Shown here one piece after another: positions 10,394 through 23,500 of a stretch of DNA of 64,000 nt (within the stretch, counting starts at the first letter, position 1; each line of letters begins with the position of its first letter). Source of the stretch: Paragyromitra xinjiangensis (Eukaryota; Ascomycota; Pezizomycetes; Pezizales; Discinaceae). The stretch lies in the NCBI GenBank assembly GCA_038503065.1, contig JBCAMK010000012.1, positions 434,001-498,000 on the forward strand, written 5' to 3'. The notes beneath the pieces were generated by a model. The model did no database searches and was not told the DNA's origin. It worked only from the letters and a program-made list of their open reading frames with translations. The position numbers and the translations under genes are program-made.

Positions 10394-12709
10394 CTAATTC
10401 CCCGTAAAAGCCTCTGCCCTATTAGTTTCTCCTTCCGTCCCACAACACACCTTCTGCTCTGCAAACGCCAACCGGCTTCCTTTATCCCTCCTATCTAGCG
10501 CTGTCTTGTCTCTAGTGTCGGTCGGCGTACTCATGTAAGTCGGCACAACATCTAGTGCCGGATTCCTCAAGAAGAAATGTCTTGGTCTTAGAAGCAAGCT
10601 CATCGGTTCAGCCGGCATAACCGGAAAGTCTTCCGGTGCCGGGAAATGTGTTAGCCCAAATGTATGCCAGAGGACAATGTCTTCGTTATCAATTCTAGCC
10701 GTGCCGTCACCGATCCATTCCGGAAGACCTCGAGAGGGTTCTCCAGAGGTCTGCGGGACATGGCGGCCAGCAGGGTGAAGCTGGTTATCGGCATCTACAG
10801 AGATATTAATTATTATGCTAAACTTTCGGGAAGAATAGAGGGTACGCTTACATTTAGTGACATGAATCGCGTGTCGAGCGAACCCAGCGCGTTTCCATAC
10901 TAAACCGCCCTCTTTTGGTAGTAGTGGCGGAACTTCCCGTGAGACGAGTTTGTAGCTAGGGTATTTCTTGGAGTAAGGATGGAGTTTGTTGGTATTACAA
11001 ATATCCCAAGTCCTGGAGGTATTGCCATCATAGTCTGAGATTGACTCTTTGACGGTGGAATATTTGGTCTTCTGTGCATAGAATGCATTCCCATATTTGT
11101 TTTCCGCGCTTCCGACCTCGCCAGGCCCACGCGCTGAGTCGACTTGGAAGACCGTGTTCTTCTGCCCATCAATTTGAGGGTCGAGACGAAGGCAAAAGAG
11201 GTGTTGGTGGTTGTGCGCATTGACACCTGGATGTACCTCCGTTCCCCAACCGTGCGTGTCTTCGCCAGGCGCCATAGCATATGTGTTTAGAATACCGGTG
11301 AGCTTGATCTCAAGTTGGATGGTAGCATCTTGGTGGAAGATCCAGTACACACAATATTCATAGTTCGCAGCAGTAAATATATGGGAGACGATGAGCTTGC
11401 GTCCTCGAACGACAATCATAGAGTTATCGCGGAAGTCGGTGTGCTTGAACAGGATCCCAGAATCTTCTTCATGAATGCAGACAGCATTCTTGATTGTGAT
11501 GGGTGAGCCAGCTTTATTGGTGAAGACCGCATCGAGATAGTGAATTACACCTTTGCAGTCACAACCGAGGCTATTTGTGTTAGAATTACTCTTAACAAAT
11601 ATCGGGAGAAAGCACACCCAAGAGAGTTGGTCATATATCCACCCCCATATTCTCCTAGATCGAACGCATGCTTCCTATGATGCGGATGTTCTGGATTGCC
11701 ATACGGCACCACCATCTCTGCCAACGACATTCGGTAGAATAGTGGCCTGACATTCCCTTTATCATTGTAGGTGATATTACTCAGCACAATTCCTTCCCTG
11801 TAGTTGAATCCTATATGGAAACTGAAATTCTGCCAAGTGATAATCCTCCCATCCATAGTGAAAGAGACCCCCTCCGGCTGTGTGACATTAATTGGCTTCG
11901 TTTCGGCTCGATACCCGCCATCCGCTTTTATGTCTTTTGGATTGTAGTTGCTGGGAATGGTGTTTAAAGGTCGGCGCACTTTAGGGATGTCGATCTCAAT
12001 TACTTCGCCAGTTTCTGTATTAACGATGGGGCAAAAATCGAGCGGAAAAGTGTACTGGCAGTCATCAAGGTTAGGACGGTAGTACATTAAAGCTTGTTGG
12101 AGGCGAGTAGTATTCCCGAGACGCTCATCGTAGCCGATTGTCCATGCTGTGGAGTCGACTGGTCAGATACGATAAGCTTGCATGGTCATTAACAAACTCA
12201 CGGTCACAGTAGACTTTGTCCATATCTTCTGGAGGAATTCCTAGAATCCCACATTGCTCAATGACTTTAGGATGAACTCGCATGAGCTTCTCGGTTCCTT
12301 GTAAGTCCTCCATCGTGATCTACCCCCAATTCCAATGATCAGCTGACTAGATATTCATCAAATTCTAGAACAAACTCACCATGGGCTGCACACCCTCCAG
12401 TTTCTCCCAATTCAGTATATTTCCATCAATCAAGTCCACAATACCATCATACAAACAGCCTTTGTTGATTGCTATCACCTCGGCTTTTCTCCTCGGTCTC
12501 GGTGCAGTATCCGGTGCAGAAAGCCACGCTAACATCTCTGCTTTCTTTGGCTCGGATAGTGAGACGGCATTGTAAACTACTCGTCCATGCTCTTTTTGAA
12601 CAATTGAAATGGCATATTCTATTTCTGTAGCTGATAGAGGGTCGAAGGGGTGTGGGGTGGCTTTAGCACCATAAAGGCGAGCACCGAACTGCTTCAAGTT
12701 TTCGAGCAT
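10394..12709 (-). CDS. Copper-containing primary amine oxidase
   Basis: Oxidises primary amines to aldehydes with release of ammonia and hydrogen peroxide; in fungi it allows amines to serve as nitrogen source. Predicted 698 residues from exons 12380-12709, 12202-12319, 11618-12146, 10852-11570 and 10394-10794. N2 domain lies near residues 15-100, N3 near 105-200 and the catalytic barrel from about 225. The topaquinone tyrosine sits in AANYEY (Tyr about 396), the candidate catalytic Asp in HEEDSG, two copper ligands in HNHQH (His about 447 and 449) and the third in GLTHFPAPEDFPVMP. All key residues are present. No signal peptide is seen, so it is intracellular, possibly peroxisomal, although the C-terminus (TGN) is not a PTS1. 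Introns are 47-60 nt. Confidence 0.93.
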
Positions 12710-13846
12710 GGCTGACTGCCGTAGGTCTACAGTGTGAGAACCAAAGCTCGCAAGAGAATCAGGATCAGGAAGAGTGCTTGAGGTAGGATTGGTTTAAGTC
12801 TCTGTATTTAAGCACGAAGCAAACTGATAACAAAGTTTTATCCTCTCAATTGAAACACAAGATGGCGGGGTAGCTACTGTAATATATCTCTCCACACCTA
12901 CAGTGAGATCAGCACGATGGATGCCATCCAAGAATTCTCTGGTTCCTCCACACCAGTAGGGCCACTTCCACGACCAAGAGCCCGCTGATAGTCCCAGGGA
13001 TTGGAGGAGCCCTCAAGTAAGAAAAGAAATAACATTCAGACATCTAGCAACATCAATTCTGGGCTTGGATTTCTGTTGCAGCGATAAGCTATGCATATCG
13101 ATAACGATAACATCATCGCTTCGGAACAGATCGCCTATCGCGGCCTGGTACTAACCTGATTGGGATAGGCTTTCCCCGAATTTTGAGAAGCACTCCCCAC
13201 TTCCCCACCACAAGAATCATATTGCAATTGCGATCGTAATGGAGTATGCATTCTCTACCCAATTTTGACCTTACAAGCGGATCTGCTCTAATCTAGAAGG
13301 CGAATCGAGAAAAACACGAAATTCGGAGTTGAGAGACATGGAACGTCCTGTCCTAGGACCAGGGAACCGGGAGTATTACGGGTGCTTTTCCTGCCTATCA
13401 ATATCTCGTAATCATAAACGAAAGGTTAAGTAAACCCCCAGTGTCAGAAAACGTAAATATTAGCAAGTAGATGCCGATATCAAAGTAAAACCATAGCTTT
13501 GCAGAATTCAATTAACCTCAAGAAGTTCAGTATCTCAGTGCATGCCTGGTTCAGATAACTAGCGTTCATATGATCTTTTCCCCCAATACTAACACGTGTC
13601 AGGAGCGCATGGCCCATTACTGGGCTGCGATAATTCTTCATTCATTGAAATCCTTAGAATATTATTCGTGAAATACCTCAGATTCCGTTCATCTACTTAT
13701 ACAAGAGCATAAGCATTTCCAGATGACAACTTTTGAAACTCCCTTAGTCCTCTTAACCCAAATTTCACTTTCTTCCTTGTCCCTCCCACTTCCTCTCGCA
13801 TCCCCTTCTGAAACCCCTGGTCAGTTTTCCAGCAAGAAAGCAAGAT
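12710..13846. other. Intergenic, no supported gene
   Basis: Promoter side of the amine oxidase. A short stretch near 12990-13020 resembles the start of a flavin-binding fold but is surrounded by stops and was not accepted. Confidence 0.45.
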
Positions 13847-14401
13847 CTAAAAACCTACTTTCCACATATTTCCCCCTGCACTAAGCGTCTCATACTCAAA
13901 CAAGAAATTCCTCGCCATCAGAATGCTCTCCGAAACACCCACAGCCATCATTTCTACATCTTTCCATCTCGCTTCCTCATCTCCCCAGAACCTCACCAAT
14001 TCCAGCCCAACCGCAACTTCTTCAGCGCTCATAAAATACCCCTCAAACCCGGAATATGAGCAGTAAAATGCACAGATATCCCAGAAAGCGGTGCTGTGAG
14101 CATTGTAGAGCCTGTCGCATACAGCGAGACTATAGCTAAGGTTCAAAAGAATAAGATAGGCTTCGTCGTTTTCGGGCATAGCCTTAAGGCGGGATAGGAG
14201 GTGATTAATCTCCTCATATTTATCGAAAAAATGTTCCAGCCTTTTTGCATTCTTGCAGGCGCGGGATCCAGTGATGTGGCTTACTTGGCTGGAAAAGCGG
14301 ACGAAGAATGAGCTAGAACATGAGTTAGGGAGTGGTCAGCACCACAAAAGCCTGAGGAAAGAGAGGAAGAGGGAAAAATACCTGAGAGATTCAAAGATCA
14401 T
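13847..14401 (-). CDS. Small hypothetical protein (161 aa)
   Basis: Exons 14382-14401 and 13847-14312 with a 69-nt intron (GTATTT donor, CTAAC branch, TTCTAG acceptor) give a 161-residue protein. The first exon carries only seven codons (MIFESLS, the last split). The body is rich in aromatic and acidic residues, with FFDKYEEINHLLSRL and YNAHSTAFWDICAFYC, and looks largely helical. There is no signal peptide or obvious membrane segment and no family was recognised. The model is supported by codon-like composition and a clean splice; a shorter protein starting at the Met codon at 14177-14179 without splicing is possible. Confidence 0.5.
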
Positions 14402-17400
14402 GGTTGATATGTCAGTTGGAGGTTACAGGAAACCCAGATGAAGGTTGTCGTTGTGCGTGTTTCAATTCCACCCACGCTCGCAAGTGCCGCTAAGGCTTGC
14501 GGACAGGAAAACTTAAATTAGACTCGTATGGCCTGGCCGACTCCCCACTGGGGAGCCTCTGACCCACAGTAAGGAGAGGCTCCTTACGCGATAACATATG
14601 TTTTTAAAGGCTTGCTGATTACCTTTATATGGCTGCCCTAAGGCGAGTGATACCCAGTGACCATAATTGGAATAAACGAATAAACCTAAGGAGAAATGAC
14701 CCAGATTTTTAAACTGGGGTTTCATGTAGCATTTTCGCAAGTAACCAACTTCGCAAACTGGCAGTGGTTTCCCGGTCAATACTATGACCTAATAGCTGAT
14801 ACATCCCTTTCTTACGTCTAAATAGGCTAACATAATCTTAACTGAACGCCTAACTCCAAATCCGCGATAAAGAAAGCTCTCAGTGATGTCCCTTAGACCT
14901 CAAGATAGGAAATTAACTAAAAAATAGGTTATAGTAATCAAAAATAATATCCCCAGCCTTGCACCCCAGGTCCAAACCTTCAAAATATTTTTCCTTGGTT
15001 AGTTGGCTTGGTCACGTATTCATGTACCAGAGCTCAGATATTCCCTTGGCATACTAGCCTAATCGCTTGGTTAAGTTAATACAAAGGTAACTTTCCCCAT
15101 TCTTATAGGTGTTATCTGTGTTGGCGGGTTTCGAGAGTAGATTGTGAATAGCTTTTGCTTATTGAAAAGGTGTGGTGCTCGTAAGAAATATATTATATAA
15201 GAATTATGAGACAGAACCCTTCCCACCCTACGAGCGCCTAAGAATATGAGCCAGCCAGTTATTCTGCGGGCCGAGGAGAGGGGCGGCATAGCTAATGTAC
15301 TAGGCACTCGTCACTTTCACCTTGCTAATACTCGGTATATAGCAAATATTGGTTGATTCAAGATTTTCCGCAAGCTTTAGCTCCTAAAATATTTGGAATG
15401 CTTTATACTATCACACCCGAATATTAGTTCCCATAGAGCTTCTATAATGAGGAATCAGGATCGATAACTCACAATCCGCCCGTCGATGAACTCTTTAGAT
15501 TAGCTCATTCCGTTCAAAAAGCCAAATCAACAGCTCTAGTAAGGATACCACAAAGGCTCGTTCAGCTACATGTCAGCCACCTTTGGAGACCTGGGTGAGA
15601 GAACCGCACGTCTATCTCGGCTTTGCGGGGCTCTGGTACAAAATATTAATGGTTGAGGATTATTAGTAGTTGACAGGCTTCGCGAGCATGGGGCGGAAAA
15701 AACCCAAGATTTTCTCGTTGATTTCTCAAATGTTTTCCCCATCCCTCCTTTGCCCCGAAATGAAGTTCGAAACTTGAATATCGGGCTGAAATATTAGAGT
15801 CTCGGGTAGTACTCATCCTTCCTTCAGCCACAACTAGGGTCTTGAATGTTTTTGGGTGTCCGTGAAGAGAATGACCAGCCCTATAATTCCTCTATACCGG
15901 TCCGCCTGAAAGTCCCCTCCAAATCAATGCGAGTGAGTGGAGTGGTGGCACCAACTTCTAGAGGTCCTCAAGCAAGTATTCATGCCTTCAGTGGGCGAAT
16001 TTCCTGTAGAATACTATTCTTAGTGGTCCATCTGAATGTATCGATCTGACTCCATAGTAAGGGTTACTATGGTAACCCCGCGAACCCTAGTCTGAGGCCG
16101 TAAATGAAACCTCTAGCTAGGACCTAGCAAGGATTAGGTAGGTCGTGACATAGTAATATCACTCGGAAAACCTAAAGATACGTCTTAAGACAGAGTGCTC
16201 TAAATGTCGTTTGCCAAATGCCGTTGCGCTGTTGGGCTCTTGGATGGTAATAATACTTCTTGTCGGGCTCGAAATGCTCTATAATATGGAGACTCCAGCT
16301 CCCACGGTTTTAGTTTGACGTAGAATTCAGGCATGGTAAAGAACCATACTCTAAGCACGTATCTTGAAGGCCTAAAAGTTAGGATTTCCCTAGATACCAA
16401 TTGACCCCCCCCGGACGTGACTTCGTGAACAGTAAATGGTTGTTCTATCGTCCAGCCATTGAATGCCTACCTGATTATACCGCTCCCTAGTCACACTTGA
16501 TTCCAGCGTTTTGTGAATATAACGCATTCTCTCCTCTATGCCACGACGGATTCGAAGAATGGATGTCGCTGACAAGGTTGAAACAAATATTCCGTCCCAT
16601 CTTTTTTCCAGCTAAGACTTTAGCAACCCTTAGTAATTCCTCTTTCATGTCGCTACTTTTGCTCTCAAAGCCTTTAATTCTCCATCTTGTCCTGAATCGC
16701 CGCCGAGTCTCATGCTTTGAACCGTCGTTTCCACTCATACTTGCTTTTTCCGCCGCGATCCTGTATGGTTCCTTGCGAATAGAAAATATTATTTATCAAG
16801 TACCCACGACCCGCCAGCATGTTCGTCACTGCAAAGCCTTTCGAACAGTTCTTGTCCTAGGCACTTCCGCATGTGCTCTGCTGCTAGAAGGCAAAGTCCC
16901 TAAGCACCCTAAATAGACGTTGATCGAGTAAAATCGTAGAATGAACTACCAACAGCCCAGAGTCAGCCTTCGTATGCAGCAAACCACCAAAGACAACGAC
17001 TCCCAGCAGGATAGGGAACCTAACCACAAAACACCCGTAGCTTCATAACCCAGAACCACAACAAGATAAAAGCCCACTAAACAACGACCTGCATCCCACT
17101 GCACCCCACGAAACTTCCTTCAAGCCATCTCACCATGAACTAAGCCCAGCAACTGAGACCGATCCACTAACCAATAGTCATTCCAAATTCCCAGTGATGG
17201 TTCCGCCATGATCTGGTGACGTCAGCTGTCTCAATAACTGACCACAACCTCCAGTAATAGCTCTCTATCGTTTTGATTTGTAGCCCTTAGCTTGGGTCGG
17301 GGGGAGCTTGCTCTTGCTTCCTGGACGGTTTGAGTGATGGTGATAACTGATAGACCATGAAGGAATAAAGAAGCAACTAAAAAACATCTCGAGGAATGTT

Positions 17401-18216
17401 GTTGTGTGTTGTCTCTCCTAGAGCTTAGTCTGTACACTAATGACTGGCCCTCGTTTCCAAGCGTTGTCGTATGTAGCTAGAAACTCCACCAAGGGGGTAG
17501 AATCGAATCAGCTGAGCCGTAGGATATAAGTATCAATATCTCGTACTGGTTCAAACCATCAAGTCGACATTACCGACTAATGATTGAAAAGTTCAGGACG
17601 TCGTTTCCGAAGAAAGTAAAGTATGTTGGATGGGAGCAACGAACAATGAGGAAACTTGTAGGGGGACGTTCAGAGTTAGGGTAACCCTATCCACCACTCA
17701 CCCAGCCACCCCTCCAAATTACATGCCTACAGTATAGGACAGTACTAAATCCCATAGAATTGAAGCCACGCACACACCTAATCCTTCATCAATGGCCATC
17801 AAACTACTTAACAAAAGGTATAATATTCCTCTCCAACCCCCATCCCATCATACAGATCAACTACATCATACACTTCCCCCTTTTTCCGCCCACAAAACAC
17901 ACACATGTATCATAATTACATTCCCCATGGTTCCTGGGCGATTAATCCCATTTCCTAATCAAAGAATAAAAAAAAGTAGAAAGAGAAAAAAAACTATACA
18001 ACACCAACCGCCAGAAACAATGCAATTTGGTAAATATAAAAAACCCTATTCAAGAAAAAAAAGGGGGGGGGATATAACAAAAGAAGAAGTCAAAAAAAAA
18101 AATACCACAAAGGCAAAAAAAAAAACCACTCAAAAAAAAAGAAAAACCAAGAAAGAGAAAAAAAAACCTTAAACCCCCCACCAACCCACGACCCAAAAAG
18201 CCCCAACCCATTCAAA
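14402..18216. other. 3.8-kb gene-poor region
   Basis: Only scattered short frames of random-looking composition. Two overlapping hairpins occur near 14548-14590 and another inverted repeat near 16051-16072. The last 400 bp before 18216 is A/C-rich on the plus strand with long A runs. No gene or transposon was recognised. Confidence 0.45.
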
Positions 18217-20529
18217 CTAATGTTTAACCCCATTTGCCTCCTTCTTCCCCGTCAAAACCTCCATATACTTCTCATAATCAAACCCTTCCTCCTCCCTCTC
18301 CTCCCCGTCATCCTCAACCCTAACCCGCACTTTCGGCATCGTCTTAACCAGCTGCTCAATCATTGTATCAGGGATCAAACTGTGCCGCAGGTCGACCTCA
18401 GTAACGTATGGTTTCCCATCAGCGACTTCACGGAAGCTCTGCCAGACTTGTTCCGCGCTATTCTGGTCCTCCGTGACATCGACCATGAAGCGGATGAATT
18501 GCTCGAAGGTGACGCTACGCCCACCGCATGATACGCTGCTGAATACGTCGTGCATTTCTTCTTCATCGTATACGAGGCCGAGGGATGCGAGGGCAGCTGA
18601 GAACTCGAGTTCGTGTAGACTGTTGGACAAGTCACGGTCGAAGTGGCGGAATACGGATTCGAATTCTTCGAGCTGGATCGGGGTGAGATTTGTCATGTTA
18701 CGGGCGACGATCTAGAGGTGTTAGCAAGGTGTTAAAATGGAGGAGGGGAGGGGGAAATGTACTTGGTTGTCTAGGAAGGAGAGTTTCTTGGCAACGCTTT
18801 CCTTTGCGAGGCCGTATTCGTATTCTAGCTCGTCATAGGAGTACACAGTGTAGTCGTTTTCTTCGATGTTAGCTTCCTCACAGTCCTCAGTTAGTTTTTC
18901 GATACGGTCGAGTTCGAGTTCCAGCGGGATGATGTTGGTATGTAGGGTGCGGACTATACGGAGTTGGAGCTATCGCGGGGTTAATACCGAGTGATGATAC
19001 ATGAGCACGGCCAAACAGAGCAATCATACCTCCGGTTCCCCATCCAGCTCACTAATCTGCATCGACACAGTATTCAAACACAACGCAAACTCATTCGCCG
19101 CATCCGCAAAACTCCTTCTCAAACCCTCTTTAATATCCCTAATCTTCTCATTAATCCGCACACTCCTCTTATTCTCACTCTGCAACAACACCTTCCACTC
19201 CTTCTCCAAATTCGGCAGACTCAGCTCCGCTGGCGGATCATAGTCCTTCAACCGGTACGTACTCAACTTCGTCTTAATATTCCCCAACAAGCTCACCAGA
19301 TCCGCCTTCTCCGCAACCCATGCACGTTTCAACGTACGTTTATAAGACGAAAATTGAGCATGCTGGCTCTTCGCATCCGCATAGGTACCGAGGAACCGCG
19401 CATTAGACCAAGTAGTACGTACTTCCCGAATCTGCTTCAACAGCTCACGCATACGTTCCTCGAAGCTATGCTGCATGGTCCAAGCGCCCTGCATGACCTC
19501 AACGAACTTCTCAACACGGCGACCGGCGGTCTCGATACGGTCTAGTTGGGAGAACGCGTGGAACCAGTATGCGATGTAGGTCATAAGGGAGCGCTCATCG
19601 GGCTTGGCGACATCGCAGACGTCTTCGACATCGAGGAGGGCGGGGATGCCGATTTCTTCGGTGGCAATGCGGAAGGCGAGGGCTGTGTTGCCTTTGTGGT
19701 CGGATTTGTCGAGGGCGTCGTAGTCGATTAAGTCTGGACGGTGGATGTCGAGGAGGGCGCAACTAGGGTTGTTAGTGGGGATGTGGGGGGAGGGTGGGGG
19801 GTTACTAACAATGCTAATCCGTTGTTCCATGAAGATGAGAAATCTCGAATCTCGACTTCTTCGTAGCAGGCTGTTTTACGCTGGCACCAGAGCAGTAGCC
19901 CTTCTTTCGCTGTTAAACCTTCCTCACTGCGCTGAATCAGCCTCCGTGCACGGTGTCACGAATAGTGGGGGGGGTGGGGGTTTACTTGATGTCCGTAATA
20001 GTGAACCTCAGAATCAACATCCACAGTAACCCCAAAATCAATTTCAGATTCCCATCCACGATGTCTTCGGCGCCAATATTGTAGAGTTGGATTCCGCGCT
20101 CACGGATGTACTCCAGCGCCTTATGAACATTCTCACATTTCTGCACCCGTAGCCGTGGGTTTGCGGCGTATTTCCCCAACGACTCATTTCCGAGGATCTC
20201 AAGAAGGTGGATAAGAAGCACCTAGAACGATGGGGTAAAATGTTAAAAAAATTGACCCAAGTCCGAGAATTGAGGTGGAGGGCGAACCCCTGTGGCGAGA
20301 TCTTTCTGTAGTGACTGTGCGGGCGGGATATTGCGCGTTGCAAGCTTGGTGTTCAGCCTAGGTGCGCGACGATCAAATGGTCAGTTCATATCATCTTAGG
20401 GGAAGGGTGTGAGTTGGCGGGGGGAGGAAGGATAAGAACGGACAAGCGGGGTGCCAGGGGGGGGTTGGAGAGGGAACTGCACCATTTTCTGAAGGTCTTG
20501 TCCTGGGTGACGATCCACTGCTGAGCCAT
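18217..20529 (-). CDS. ain1: Alpha-actinin (actin cross-linker)
   Basis: Bundles actin filaments at the septal ring and hyphal tip. Predicted 634 residues in seven exons: 20483-20529, 20288-20357, 19986-20221, 19810-19926, 19030-19762, 18763-18969 and 18217-18711. Two calponin-homology domains come first ([16 protein letters not shown] and [17 protein letters not shown] in CH1; [12 protein letters not shown] and [20 protein letters not shown] in CH2), then a spectrin-like coiled region (about 245-480), then paired EF-hands ([13 protein letters not shown]). The EF loop departs from the calcium-binding consensus, so calcium binding is doubtful. Length and order match fungal alpha-actinins. Intron 1 has a GTGCAG donor and intron 2 GTTCGC, both weak but fixed by protein phase. 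Confidence 0.93.
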
Positions 20530-23500
20530 CTGTGTGAACCGGTATCGATGAGACAGAAAGAAAGAAAATTCCTGAGGAAGAGAGGGAGAAGAATTGGGGG
20601 GGCGAGAGAAGGGATCCCTCACAGGTTTTGTTTAGTTGGAAATATATTACCGTGGAGCTGTGGTTGCACGGGGGTGAGCTTTGTGTGGTTGGTTTGGGGG
20701 AGGAGAAGAGCCAATAGGAGCCACCATGAATTAACAAACCCTAGCCCTGCGCATATTATGTAGCAGCGCGCGTTTCGTCTCCAATAATCAGACGGGAATT
20801 CCCTACAGTAATTCACCTGAAACAGCAGCGATCACCGTCACTTGGGCGGTCTTATCCATTCGGTAGATGCCATTGGTGAGGTAGTTGTGCTTGAGATTCG
20901 ATTCGTTATCTCCGGTTTGCTTTTCTCGCCCCTCGATTTCTCTGGTAGAGGTGGGCTGGTGTTCCACAGAATTCCAGTCTGGAAGACAACTGCCAATGAT
21001 AAAGACTTCTCTATCCTTGGCTTACTGTAGGCATTGGACAAGGCAATATACCAATTTCAAGAATACAGCACAGAGGAGCTGATATTCGAGAAGATTCTGC
21101 ACGTGTCTCAGATCTGTGATCATTTGCCCAGATGATTACATAGTACCCGGATATGCTACAATCTGCCTCCCTACGTCAACGCTCTAGAGATACCACCCAT
21201 TATCACCATTCTATCTTAACCACCATCCATCCCATGACATCCCTTCTTAATTGCATTCACTCCCTCCCACCCCGCAACATCCCCCTCAGCCCCTCCCACA
21301 CATCACAATCACCCTCTCACAATCAAAGAAATCAGACAGGCACCATTTCCCATCTCAAAGGAAAAGAAGAAACCAATCAGACTCCCAAGTCCTACAAGTC
21401 ACTCCCCAAATACCCATCCTAACCAACCACCAACTCCTTACCCACATCAACCCAAAATCAATACCACTACCTGGTAGTGTATATACCCTACGCCCCCATC
21501 ATAACAAATAACTAACAGCCACCAGACCCAAAGGAAGAGCAAATATTCCCATACCACGATTCCCTACAGTCCAAAACTCCTGCTGATACTGGAAATTCGC
21601 CACCACCGAACCACCATAATCAAGGCCTTATATCAATCCCGATATCACCACTAGCAGACACTCACAGAAGAACTATCGAGTAGTCAAATACACGTATACC
21701 GCAAAGCCACAACACTAGCCCAACTAAACACGAGGACATATCGGATCTAACCATCCCCATAGATCATCCACACTTTATCCCAAACCCGTAACATCATAGA
21801 AAGTCATCTCACCAGCACGCAGCATTTCAACCTCACCACCTCCGAAAACCGCGACACCAGCCAATAAATTCTCCACGAGCCAGAGAGGAAAAAGCAACAT
21901 AAGGTTGCCTCATCCAAAGCTTCCCACATGTAGCCGACCTACCAACACTCCTATGATCAGCGTGTTGCGTTAACCACAATTCACAATAACAACCGTTCAC
22001 AGCCAGATAGAATAAAAGCGCTTCACGTAACACCTATACTAGGCTACAGTACGACGCTTAATCATGCTGGCCAGCAGTTAACGATCCCATTCACCACTCT
22101 GGACGACACTAACTACTCACTCGTCGGCTGTAGAGAGGATTCGCCCATTCACTAGGTTCTCTCGAACATATATGTTCACATTGGCTGTCTAAGGTATTGT
22201 CTTAAGATCCTACCTAGCTCTTGGCCATCCTCAGGCATTAGACCATCGATGAGTGTGGGGACCTATTTAGTAGAGACATCGCATGGAGATGAAGGTTATT
22301 TGGGGGTTGCGAGGAACAGGCTAGGGTTTTACTTAAGGATCAGGGATTGTGAGCGAGTTTTTATCCTAGGGCTTAGTTCTTATTTCATTTTACTTCGGCT
22401 GAAAGAGTAGATATCCATGAAATTAGAAAACTGAGTCTTGGTTGAGTAGATGGGTCTCTCATAGTCTTAGTAGTTGGGATTGCTTCTTAGTTCTCATGTA
22501 GCTATTTCTGATAGGTTTTTTCTTTAATCATGCAGTTGTTTCTAGGGTCTTCTCAATTGGCTGGGTTCTCTAGGGAGAGATTCATCACTCTCTACTTTCT
22601 GTACTCGTTTCGGAATTTCTATCGGACTATCGAGTACTCAATTCGCTCTACTAGTTACCAATATCGATATCAGACACTATTTATTCAATAATTACCCAAG
22701 CCATACCATAACAACGAAAATGAATTTAAAGGCCCGTGTATACCTGCCGGGCGTAGTACTACCATAACCCAAATAGTTGGATGCGCGTATAAATCACCAA
22801 TCAATCTATCAATACCTGCCGTGTTAGAGATACTACTAGTATCAGCTCCCTAATACAGACTTCCCTACGTGCCTCCACTGTTTCAGCTGTCTCATAAGCT
22901 CTTGTTTATTTGGCGGGTATCCGGGCTATGCAGAACAGCTCTAGGAGACCGGCTAGCCATTTGGTAGAGCTCTTTCTATTGGCCAGACACCTGCATATAC
23001 AGGGGCTTTCGCCTCTAGCAAACCATCAAACGATCTCTACGATATACTCGAGATTATTCTTTCATGCCAGAAGTGTAACCAAGCGAGTGATTAACCATGA
23101 TCCTCCCACCTCTCAAAGCCACGAGCAGCGAAAACAACCCTGAACTTGATGCCATTAATCCTGTATACATACATGTAGTGATATAACTGCATACCCTTGT
23201 TCCCACTTAACCCTACTCTTTAGGTCTAGTCACAACCACGCATGTAATCGTCCACCCCTCCCTCCACTTTTCAACTGCATAGAATGGGTTTTAGATCTGC
23301 TGAGAGCTTTTTTTCTGTTTCCTTCTCTCTGGTTCCCTGCCCTCTCAATAAAATCTATCTCTCTTCCACTCCTGGGTGCGGAGGATGGAGGCTGGTGGAA
23401 CCACTCACTGATCGCCGATGAACCGAGAACGATGAGCGGGTGGAGCGGGTGGAGCGGGTGGAGCGGGTGATGGCCGATGAAACTACTCACTGATCGCCGA

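Noticed and set aside
12917..13020. Possible remnant start of a flavin monooxygenase (PGIGGALK-like motif after an ATG)
   Set aside because: Only about 30 codons, with stops before the motif and nothing recognisable downstream.
16390..16738. Minus-strand frames with KEELLRVAKVLAGKKMG and RIRRGIEERMRYIHK
   Set aside because: Two overlapping frames could be pieces of a decayed gene, but no splice or family supports joining them.
17792..18172. 126-codon Lys/Thr-rich plus-strand ORF
   Set aside because: Results from A/C-rich low-complexity DNA at the alpha-actinin 3' flank; no protein-like pattern.
19546..20029. Plus-strand ORFs of 61 and 94 codons
   Set aside because: Shadows of alpha-actinin exons on the opposite strand.
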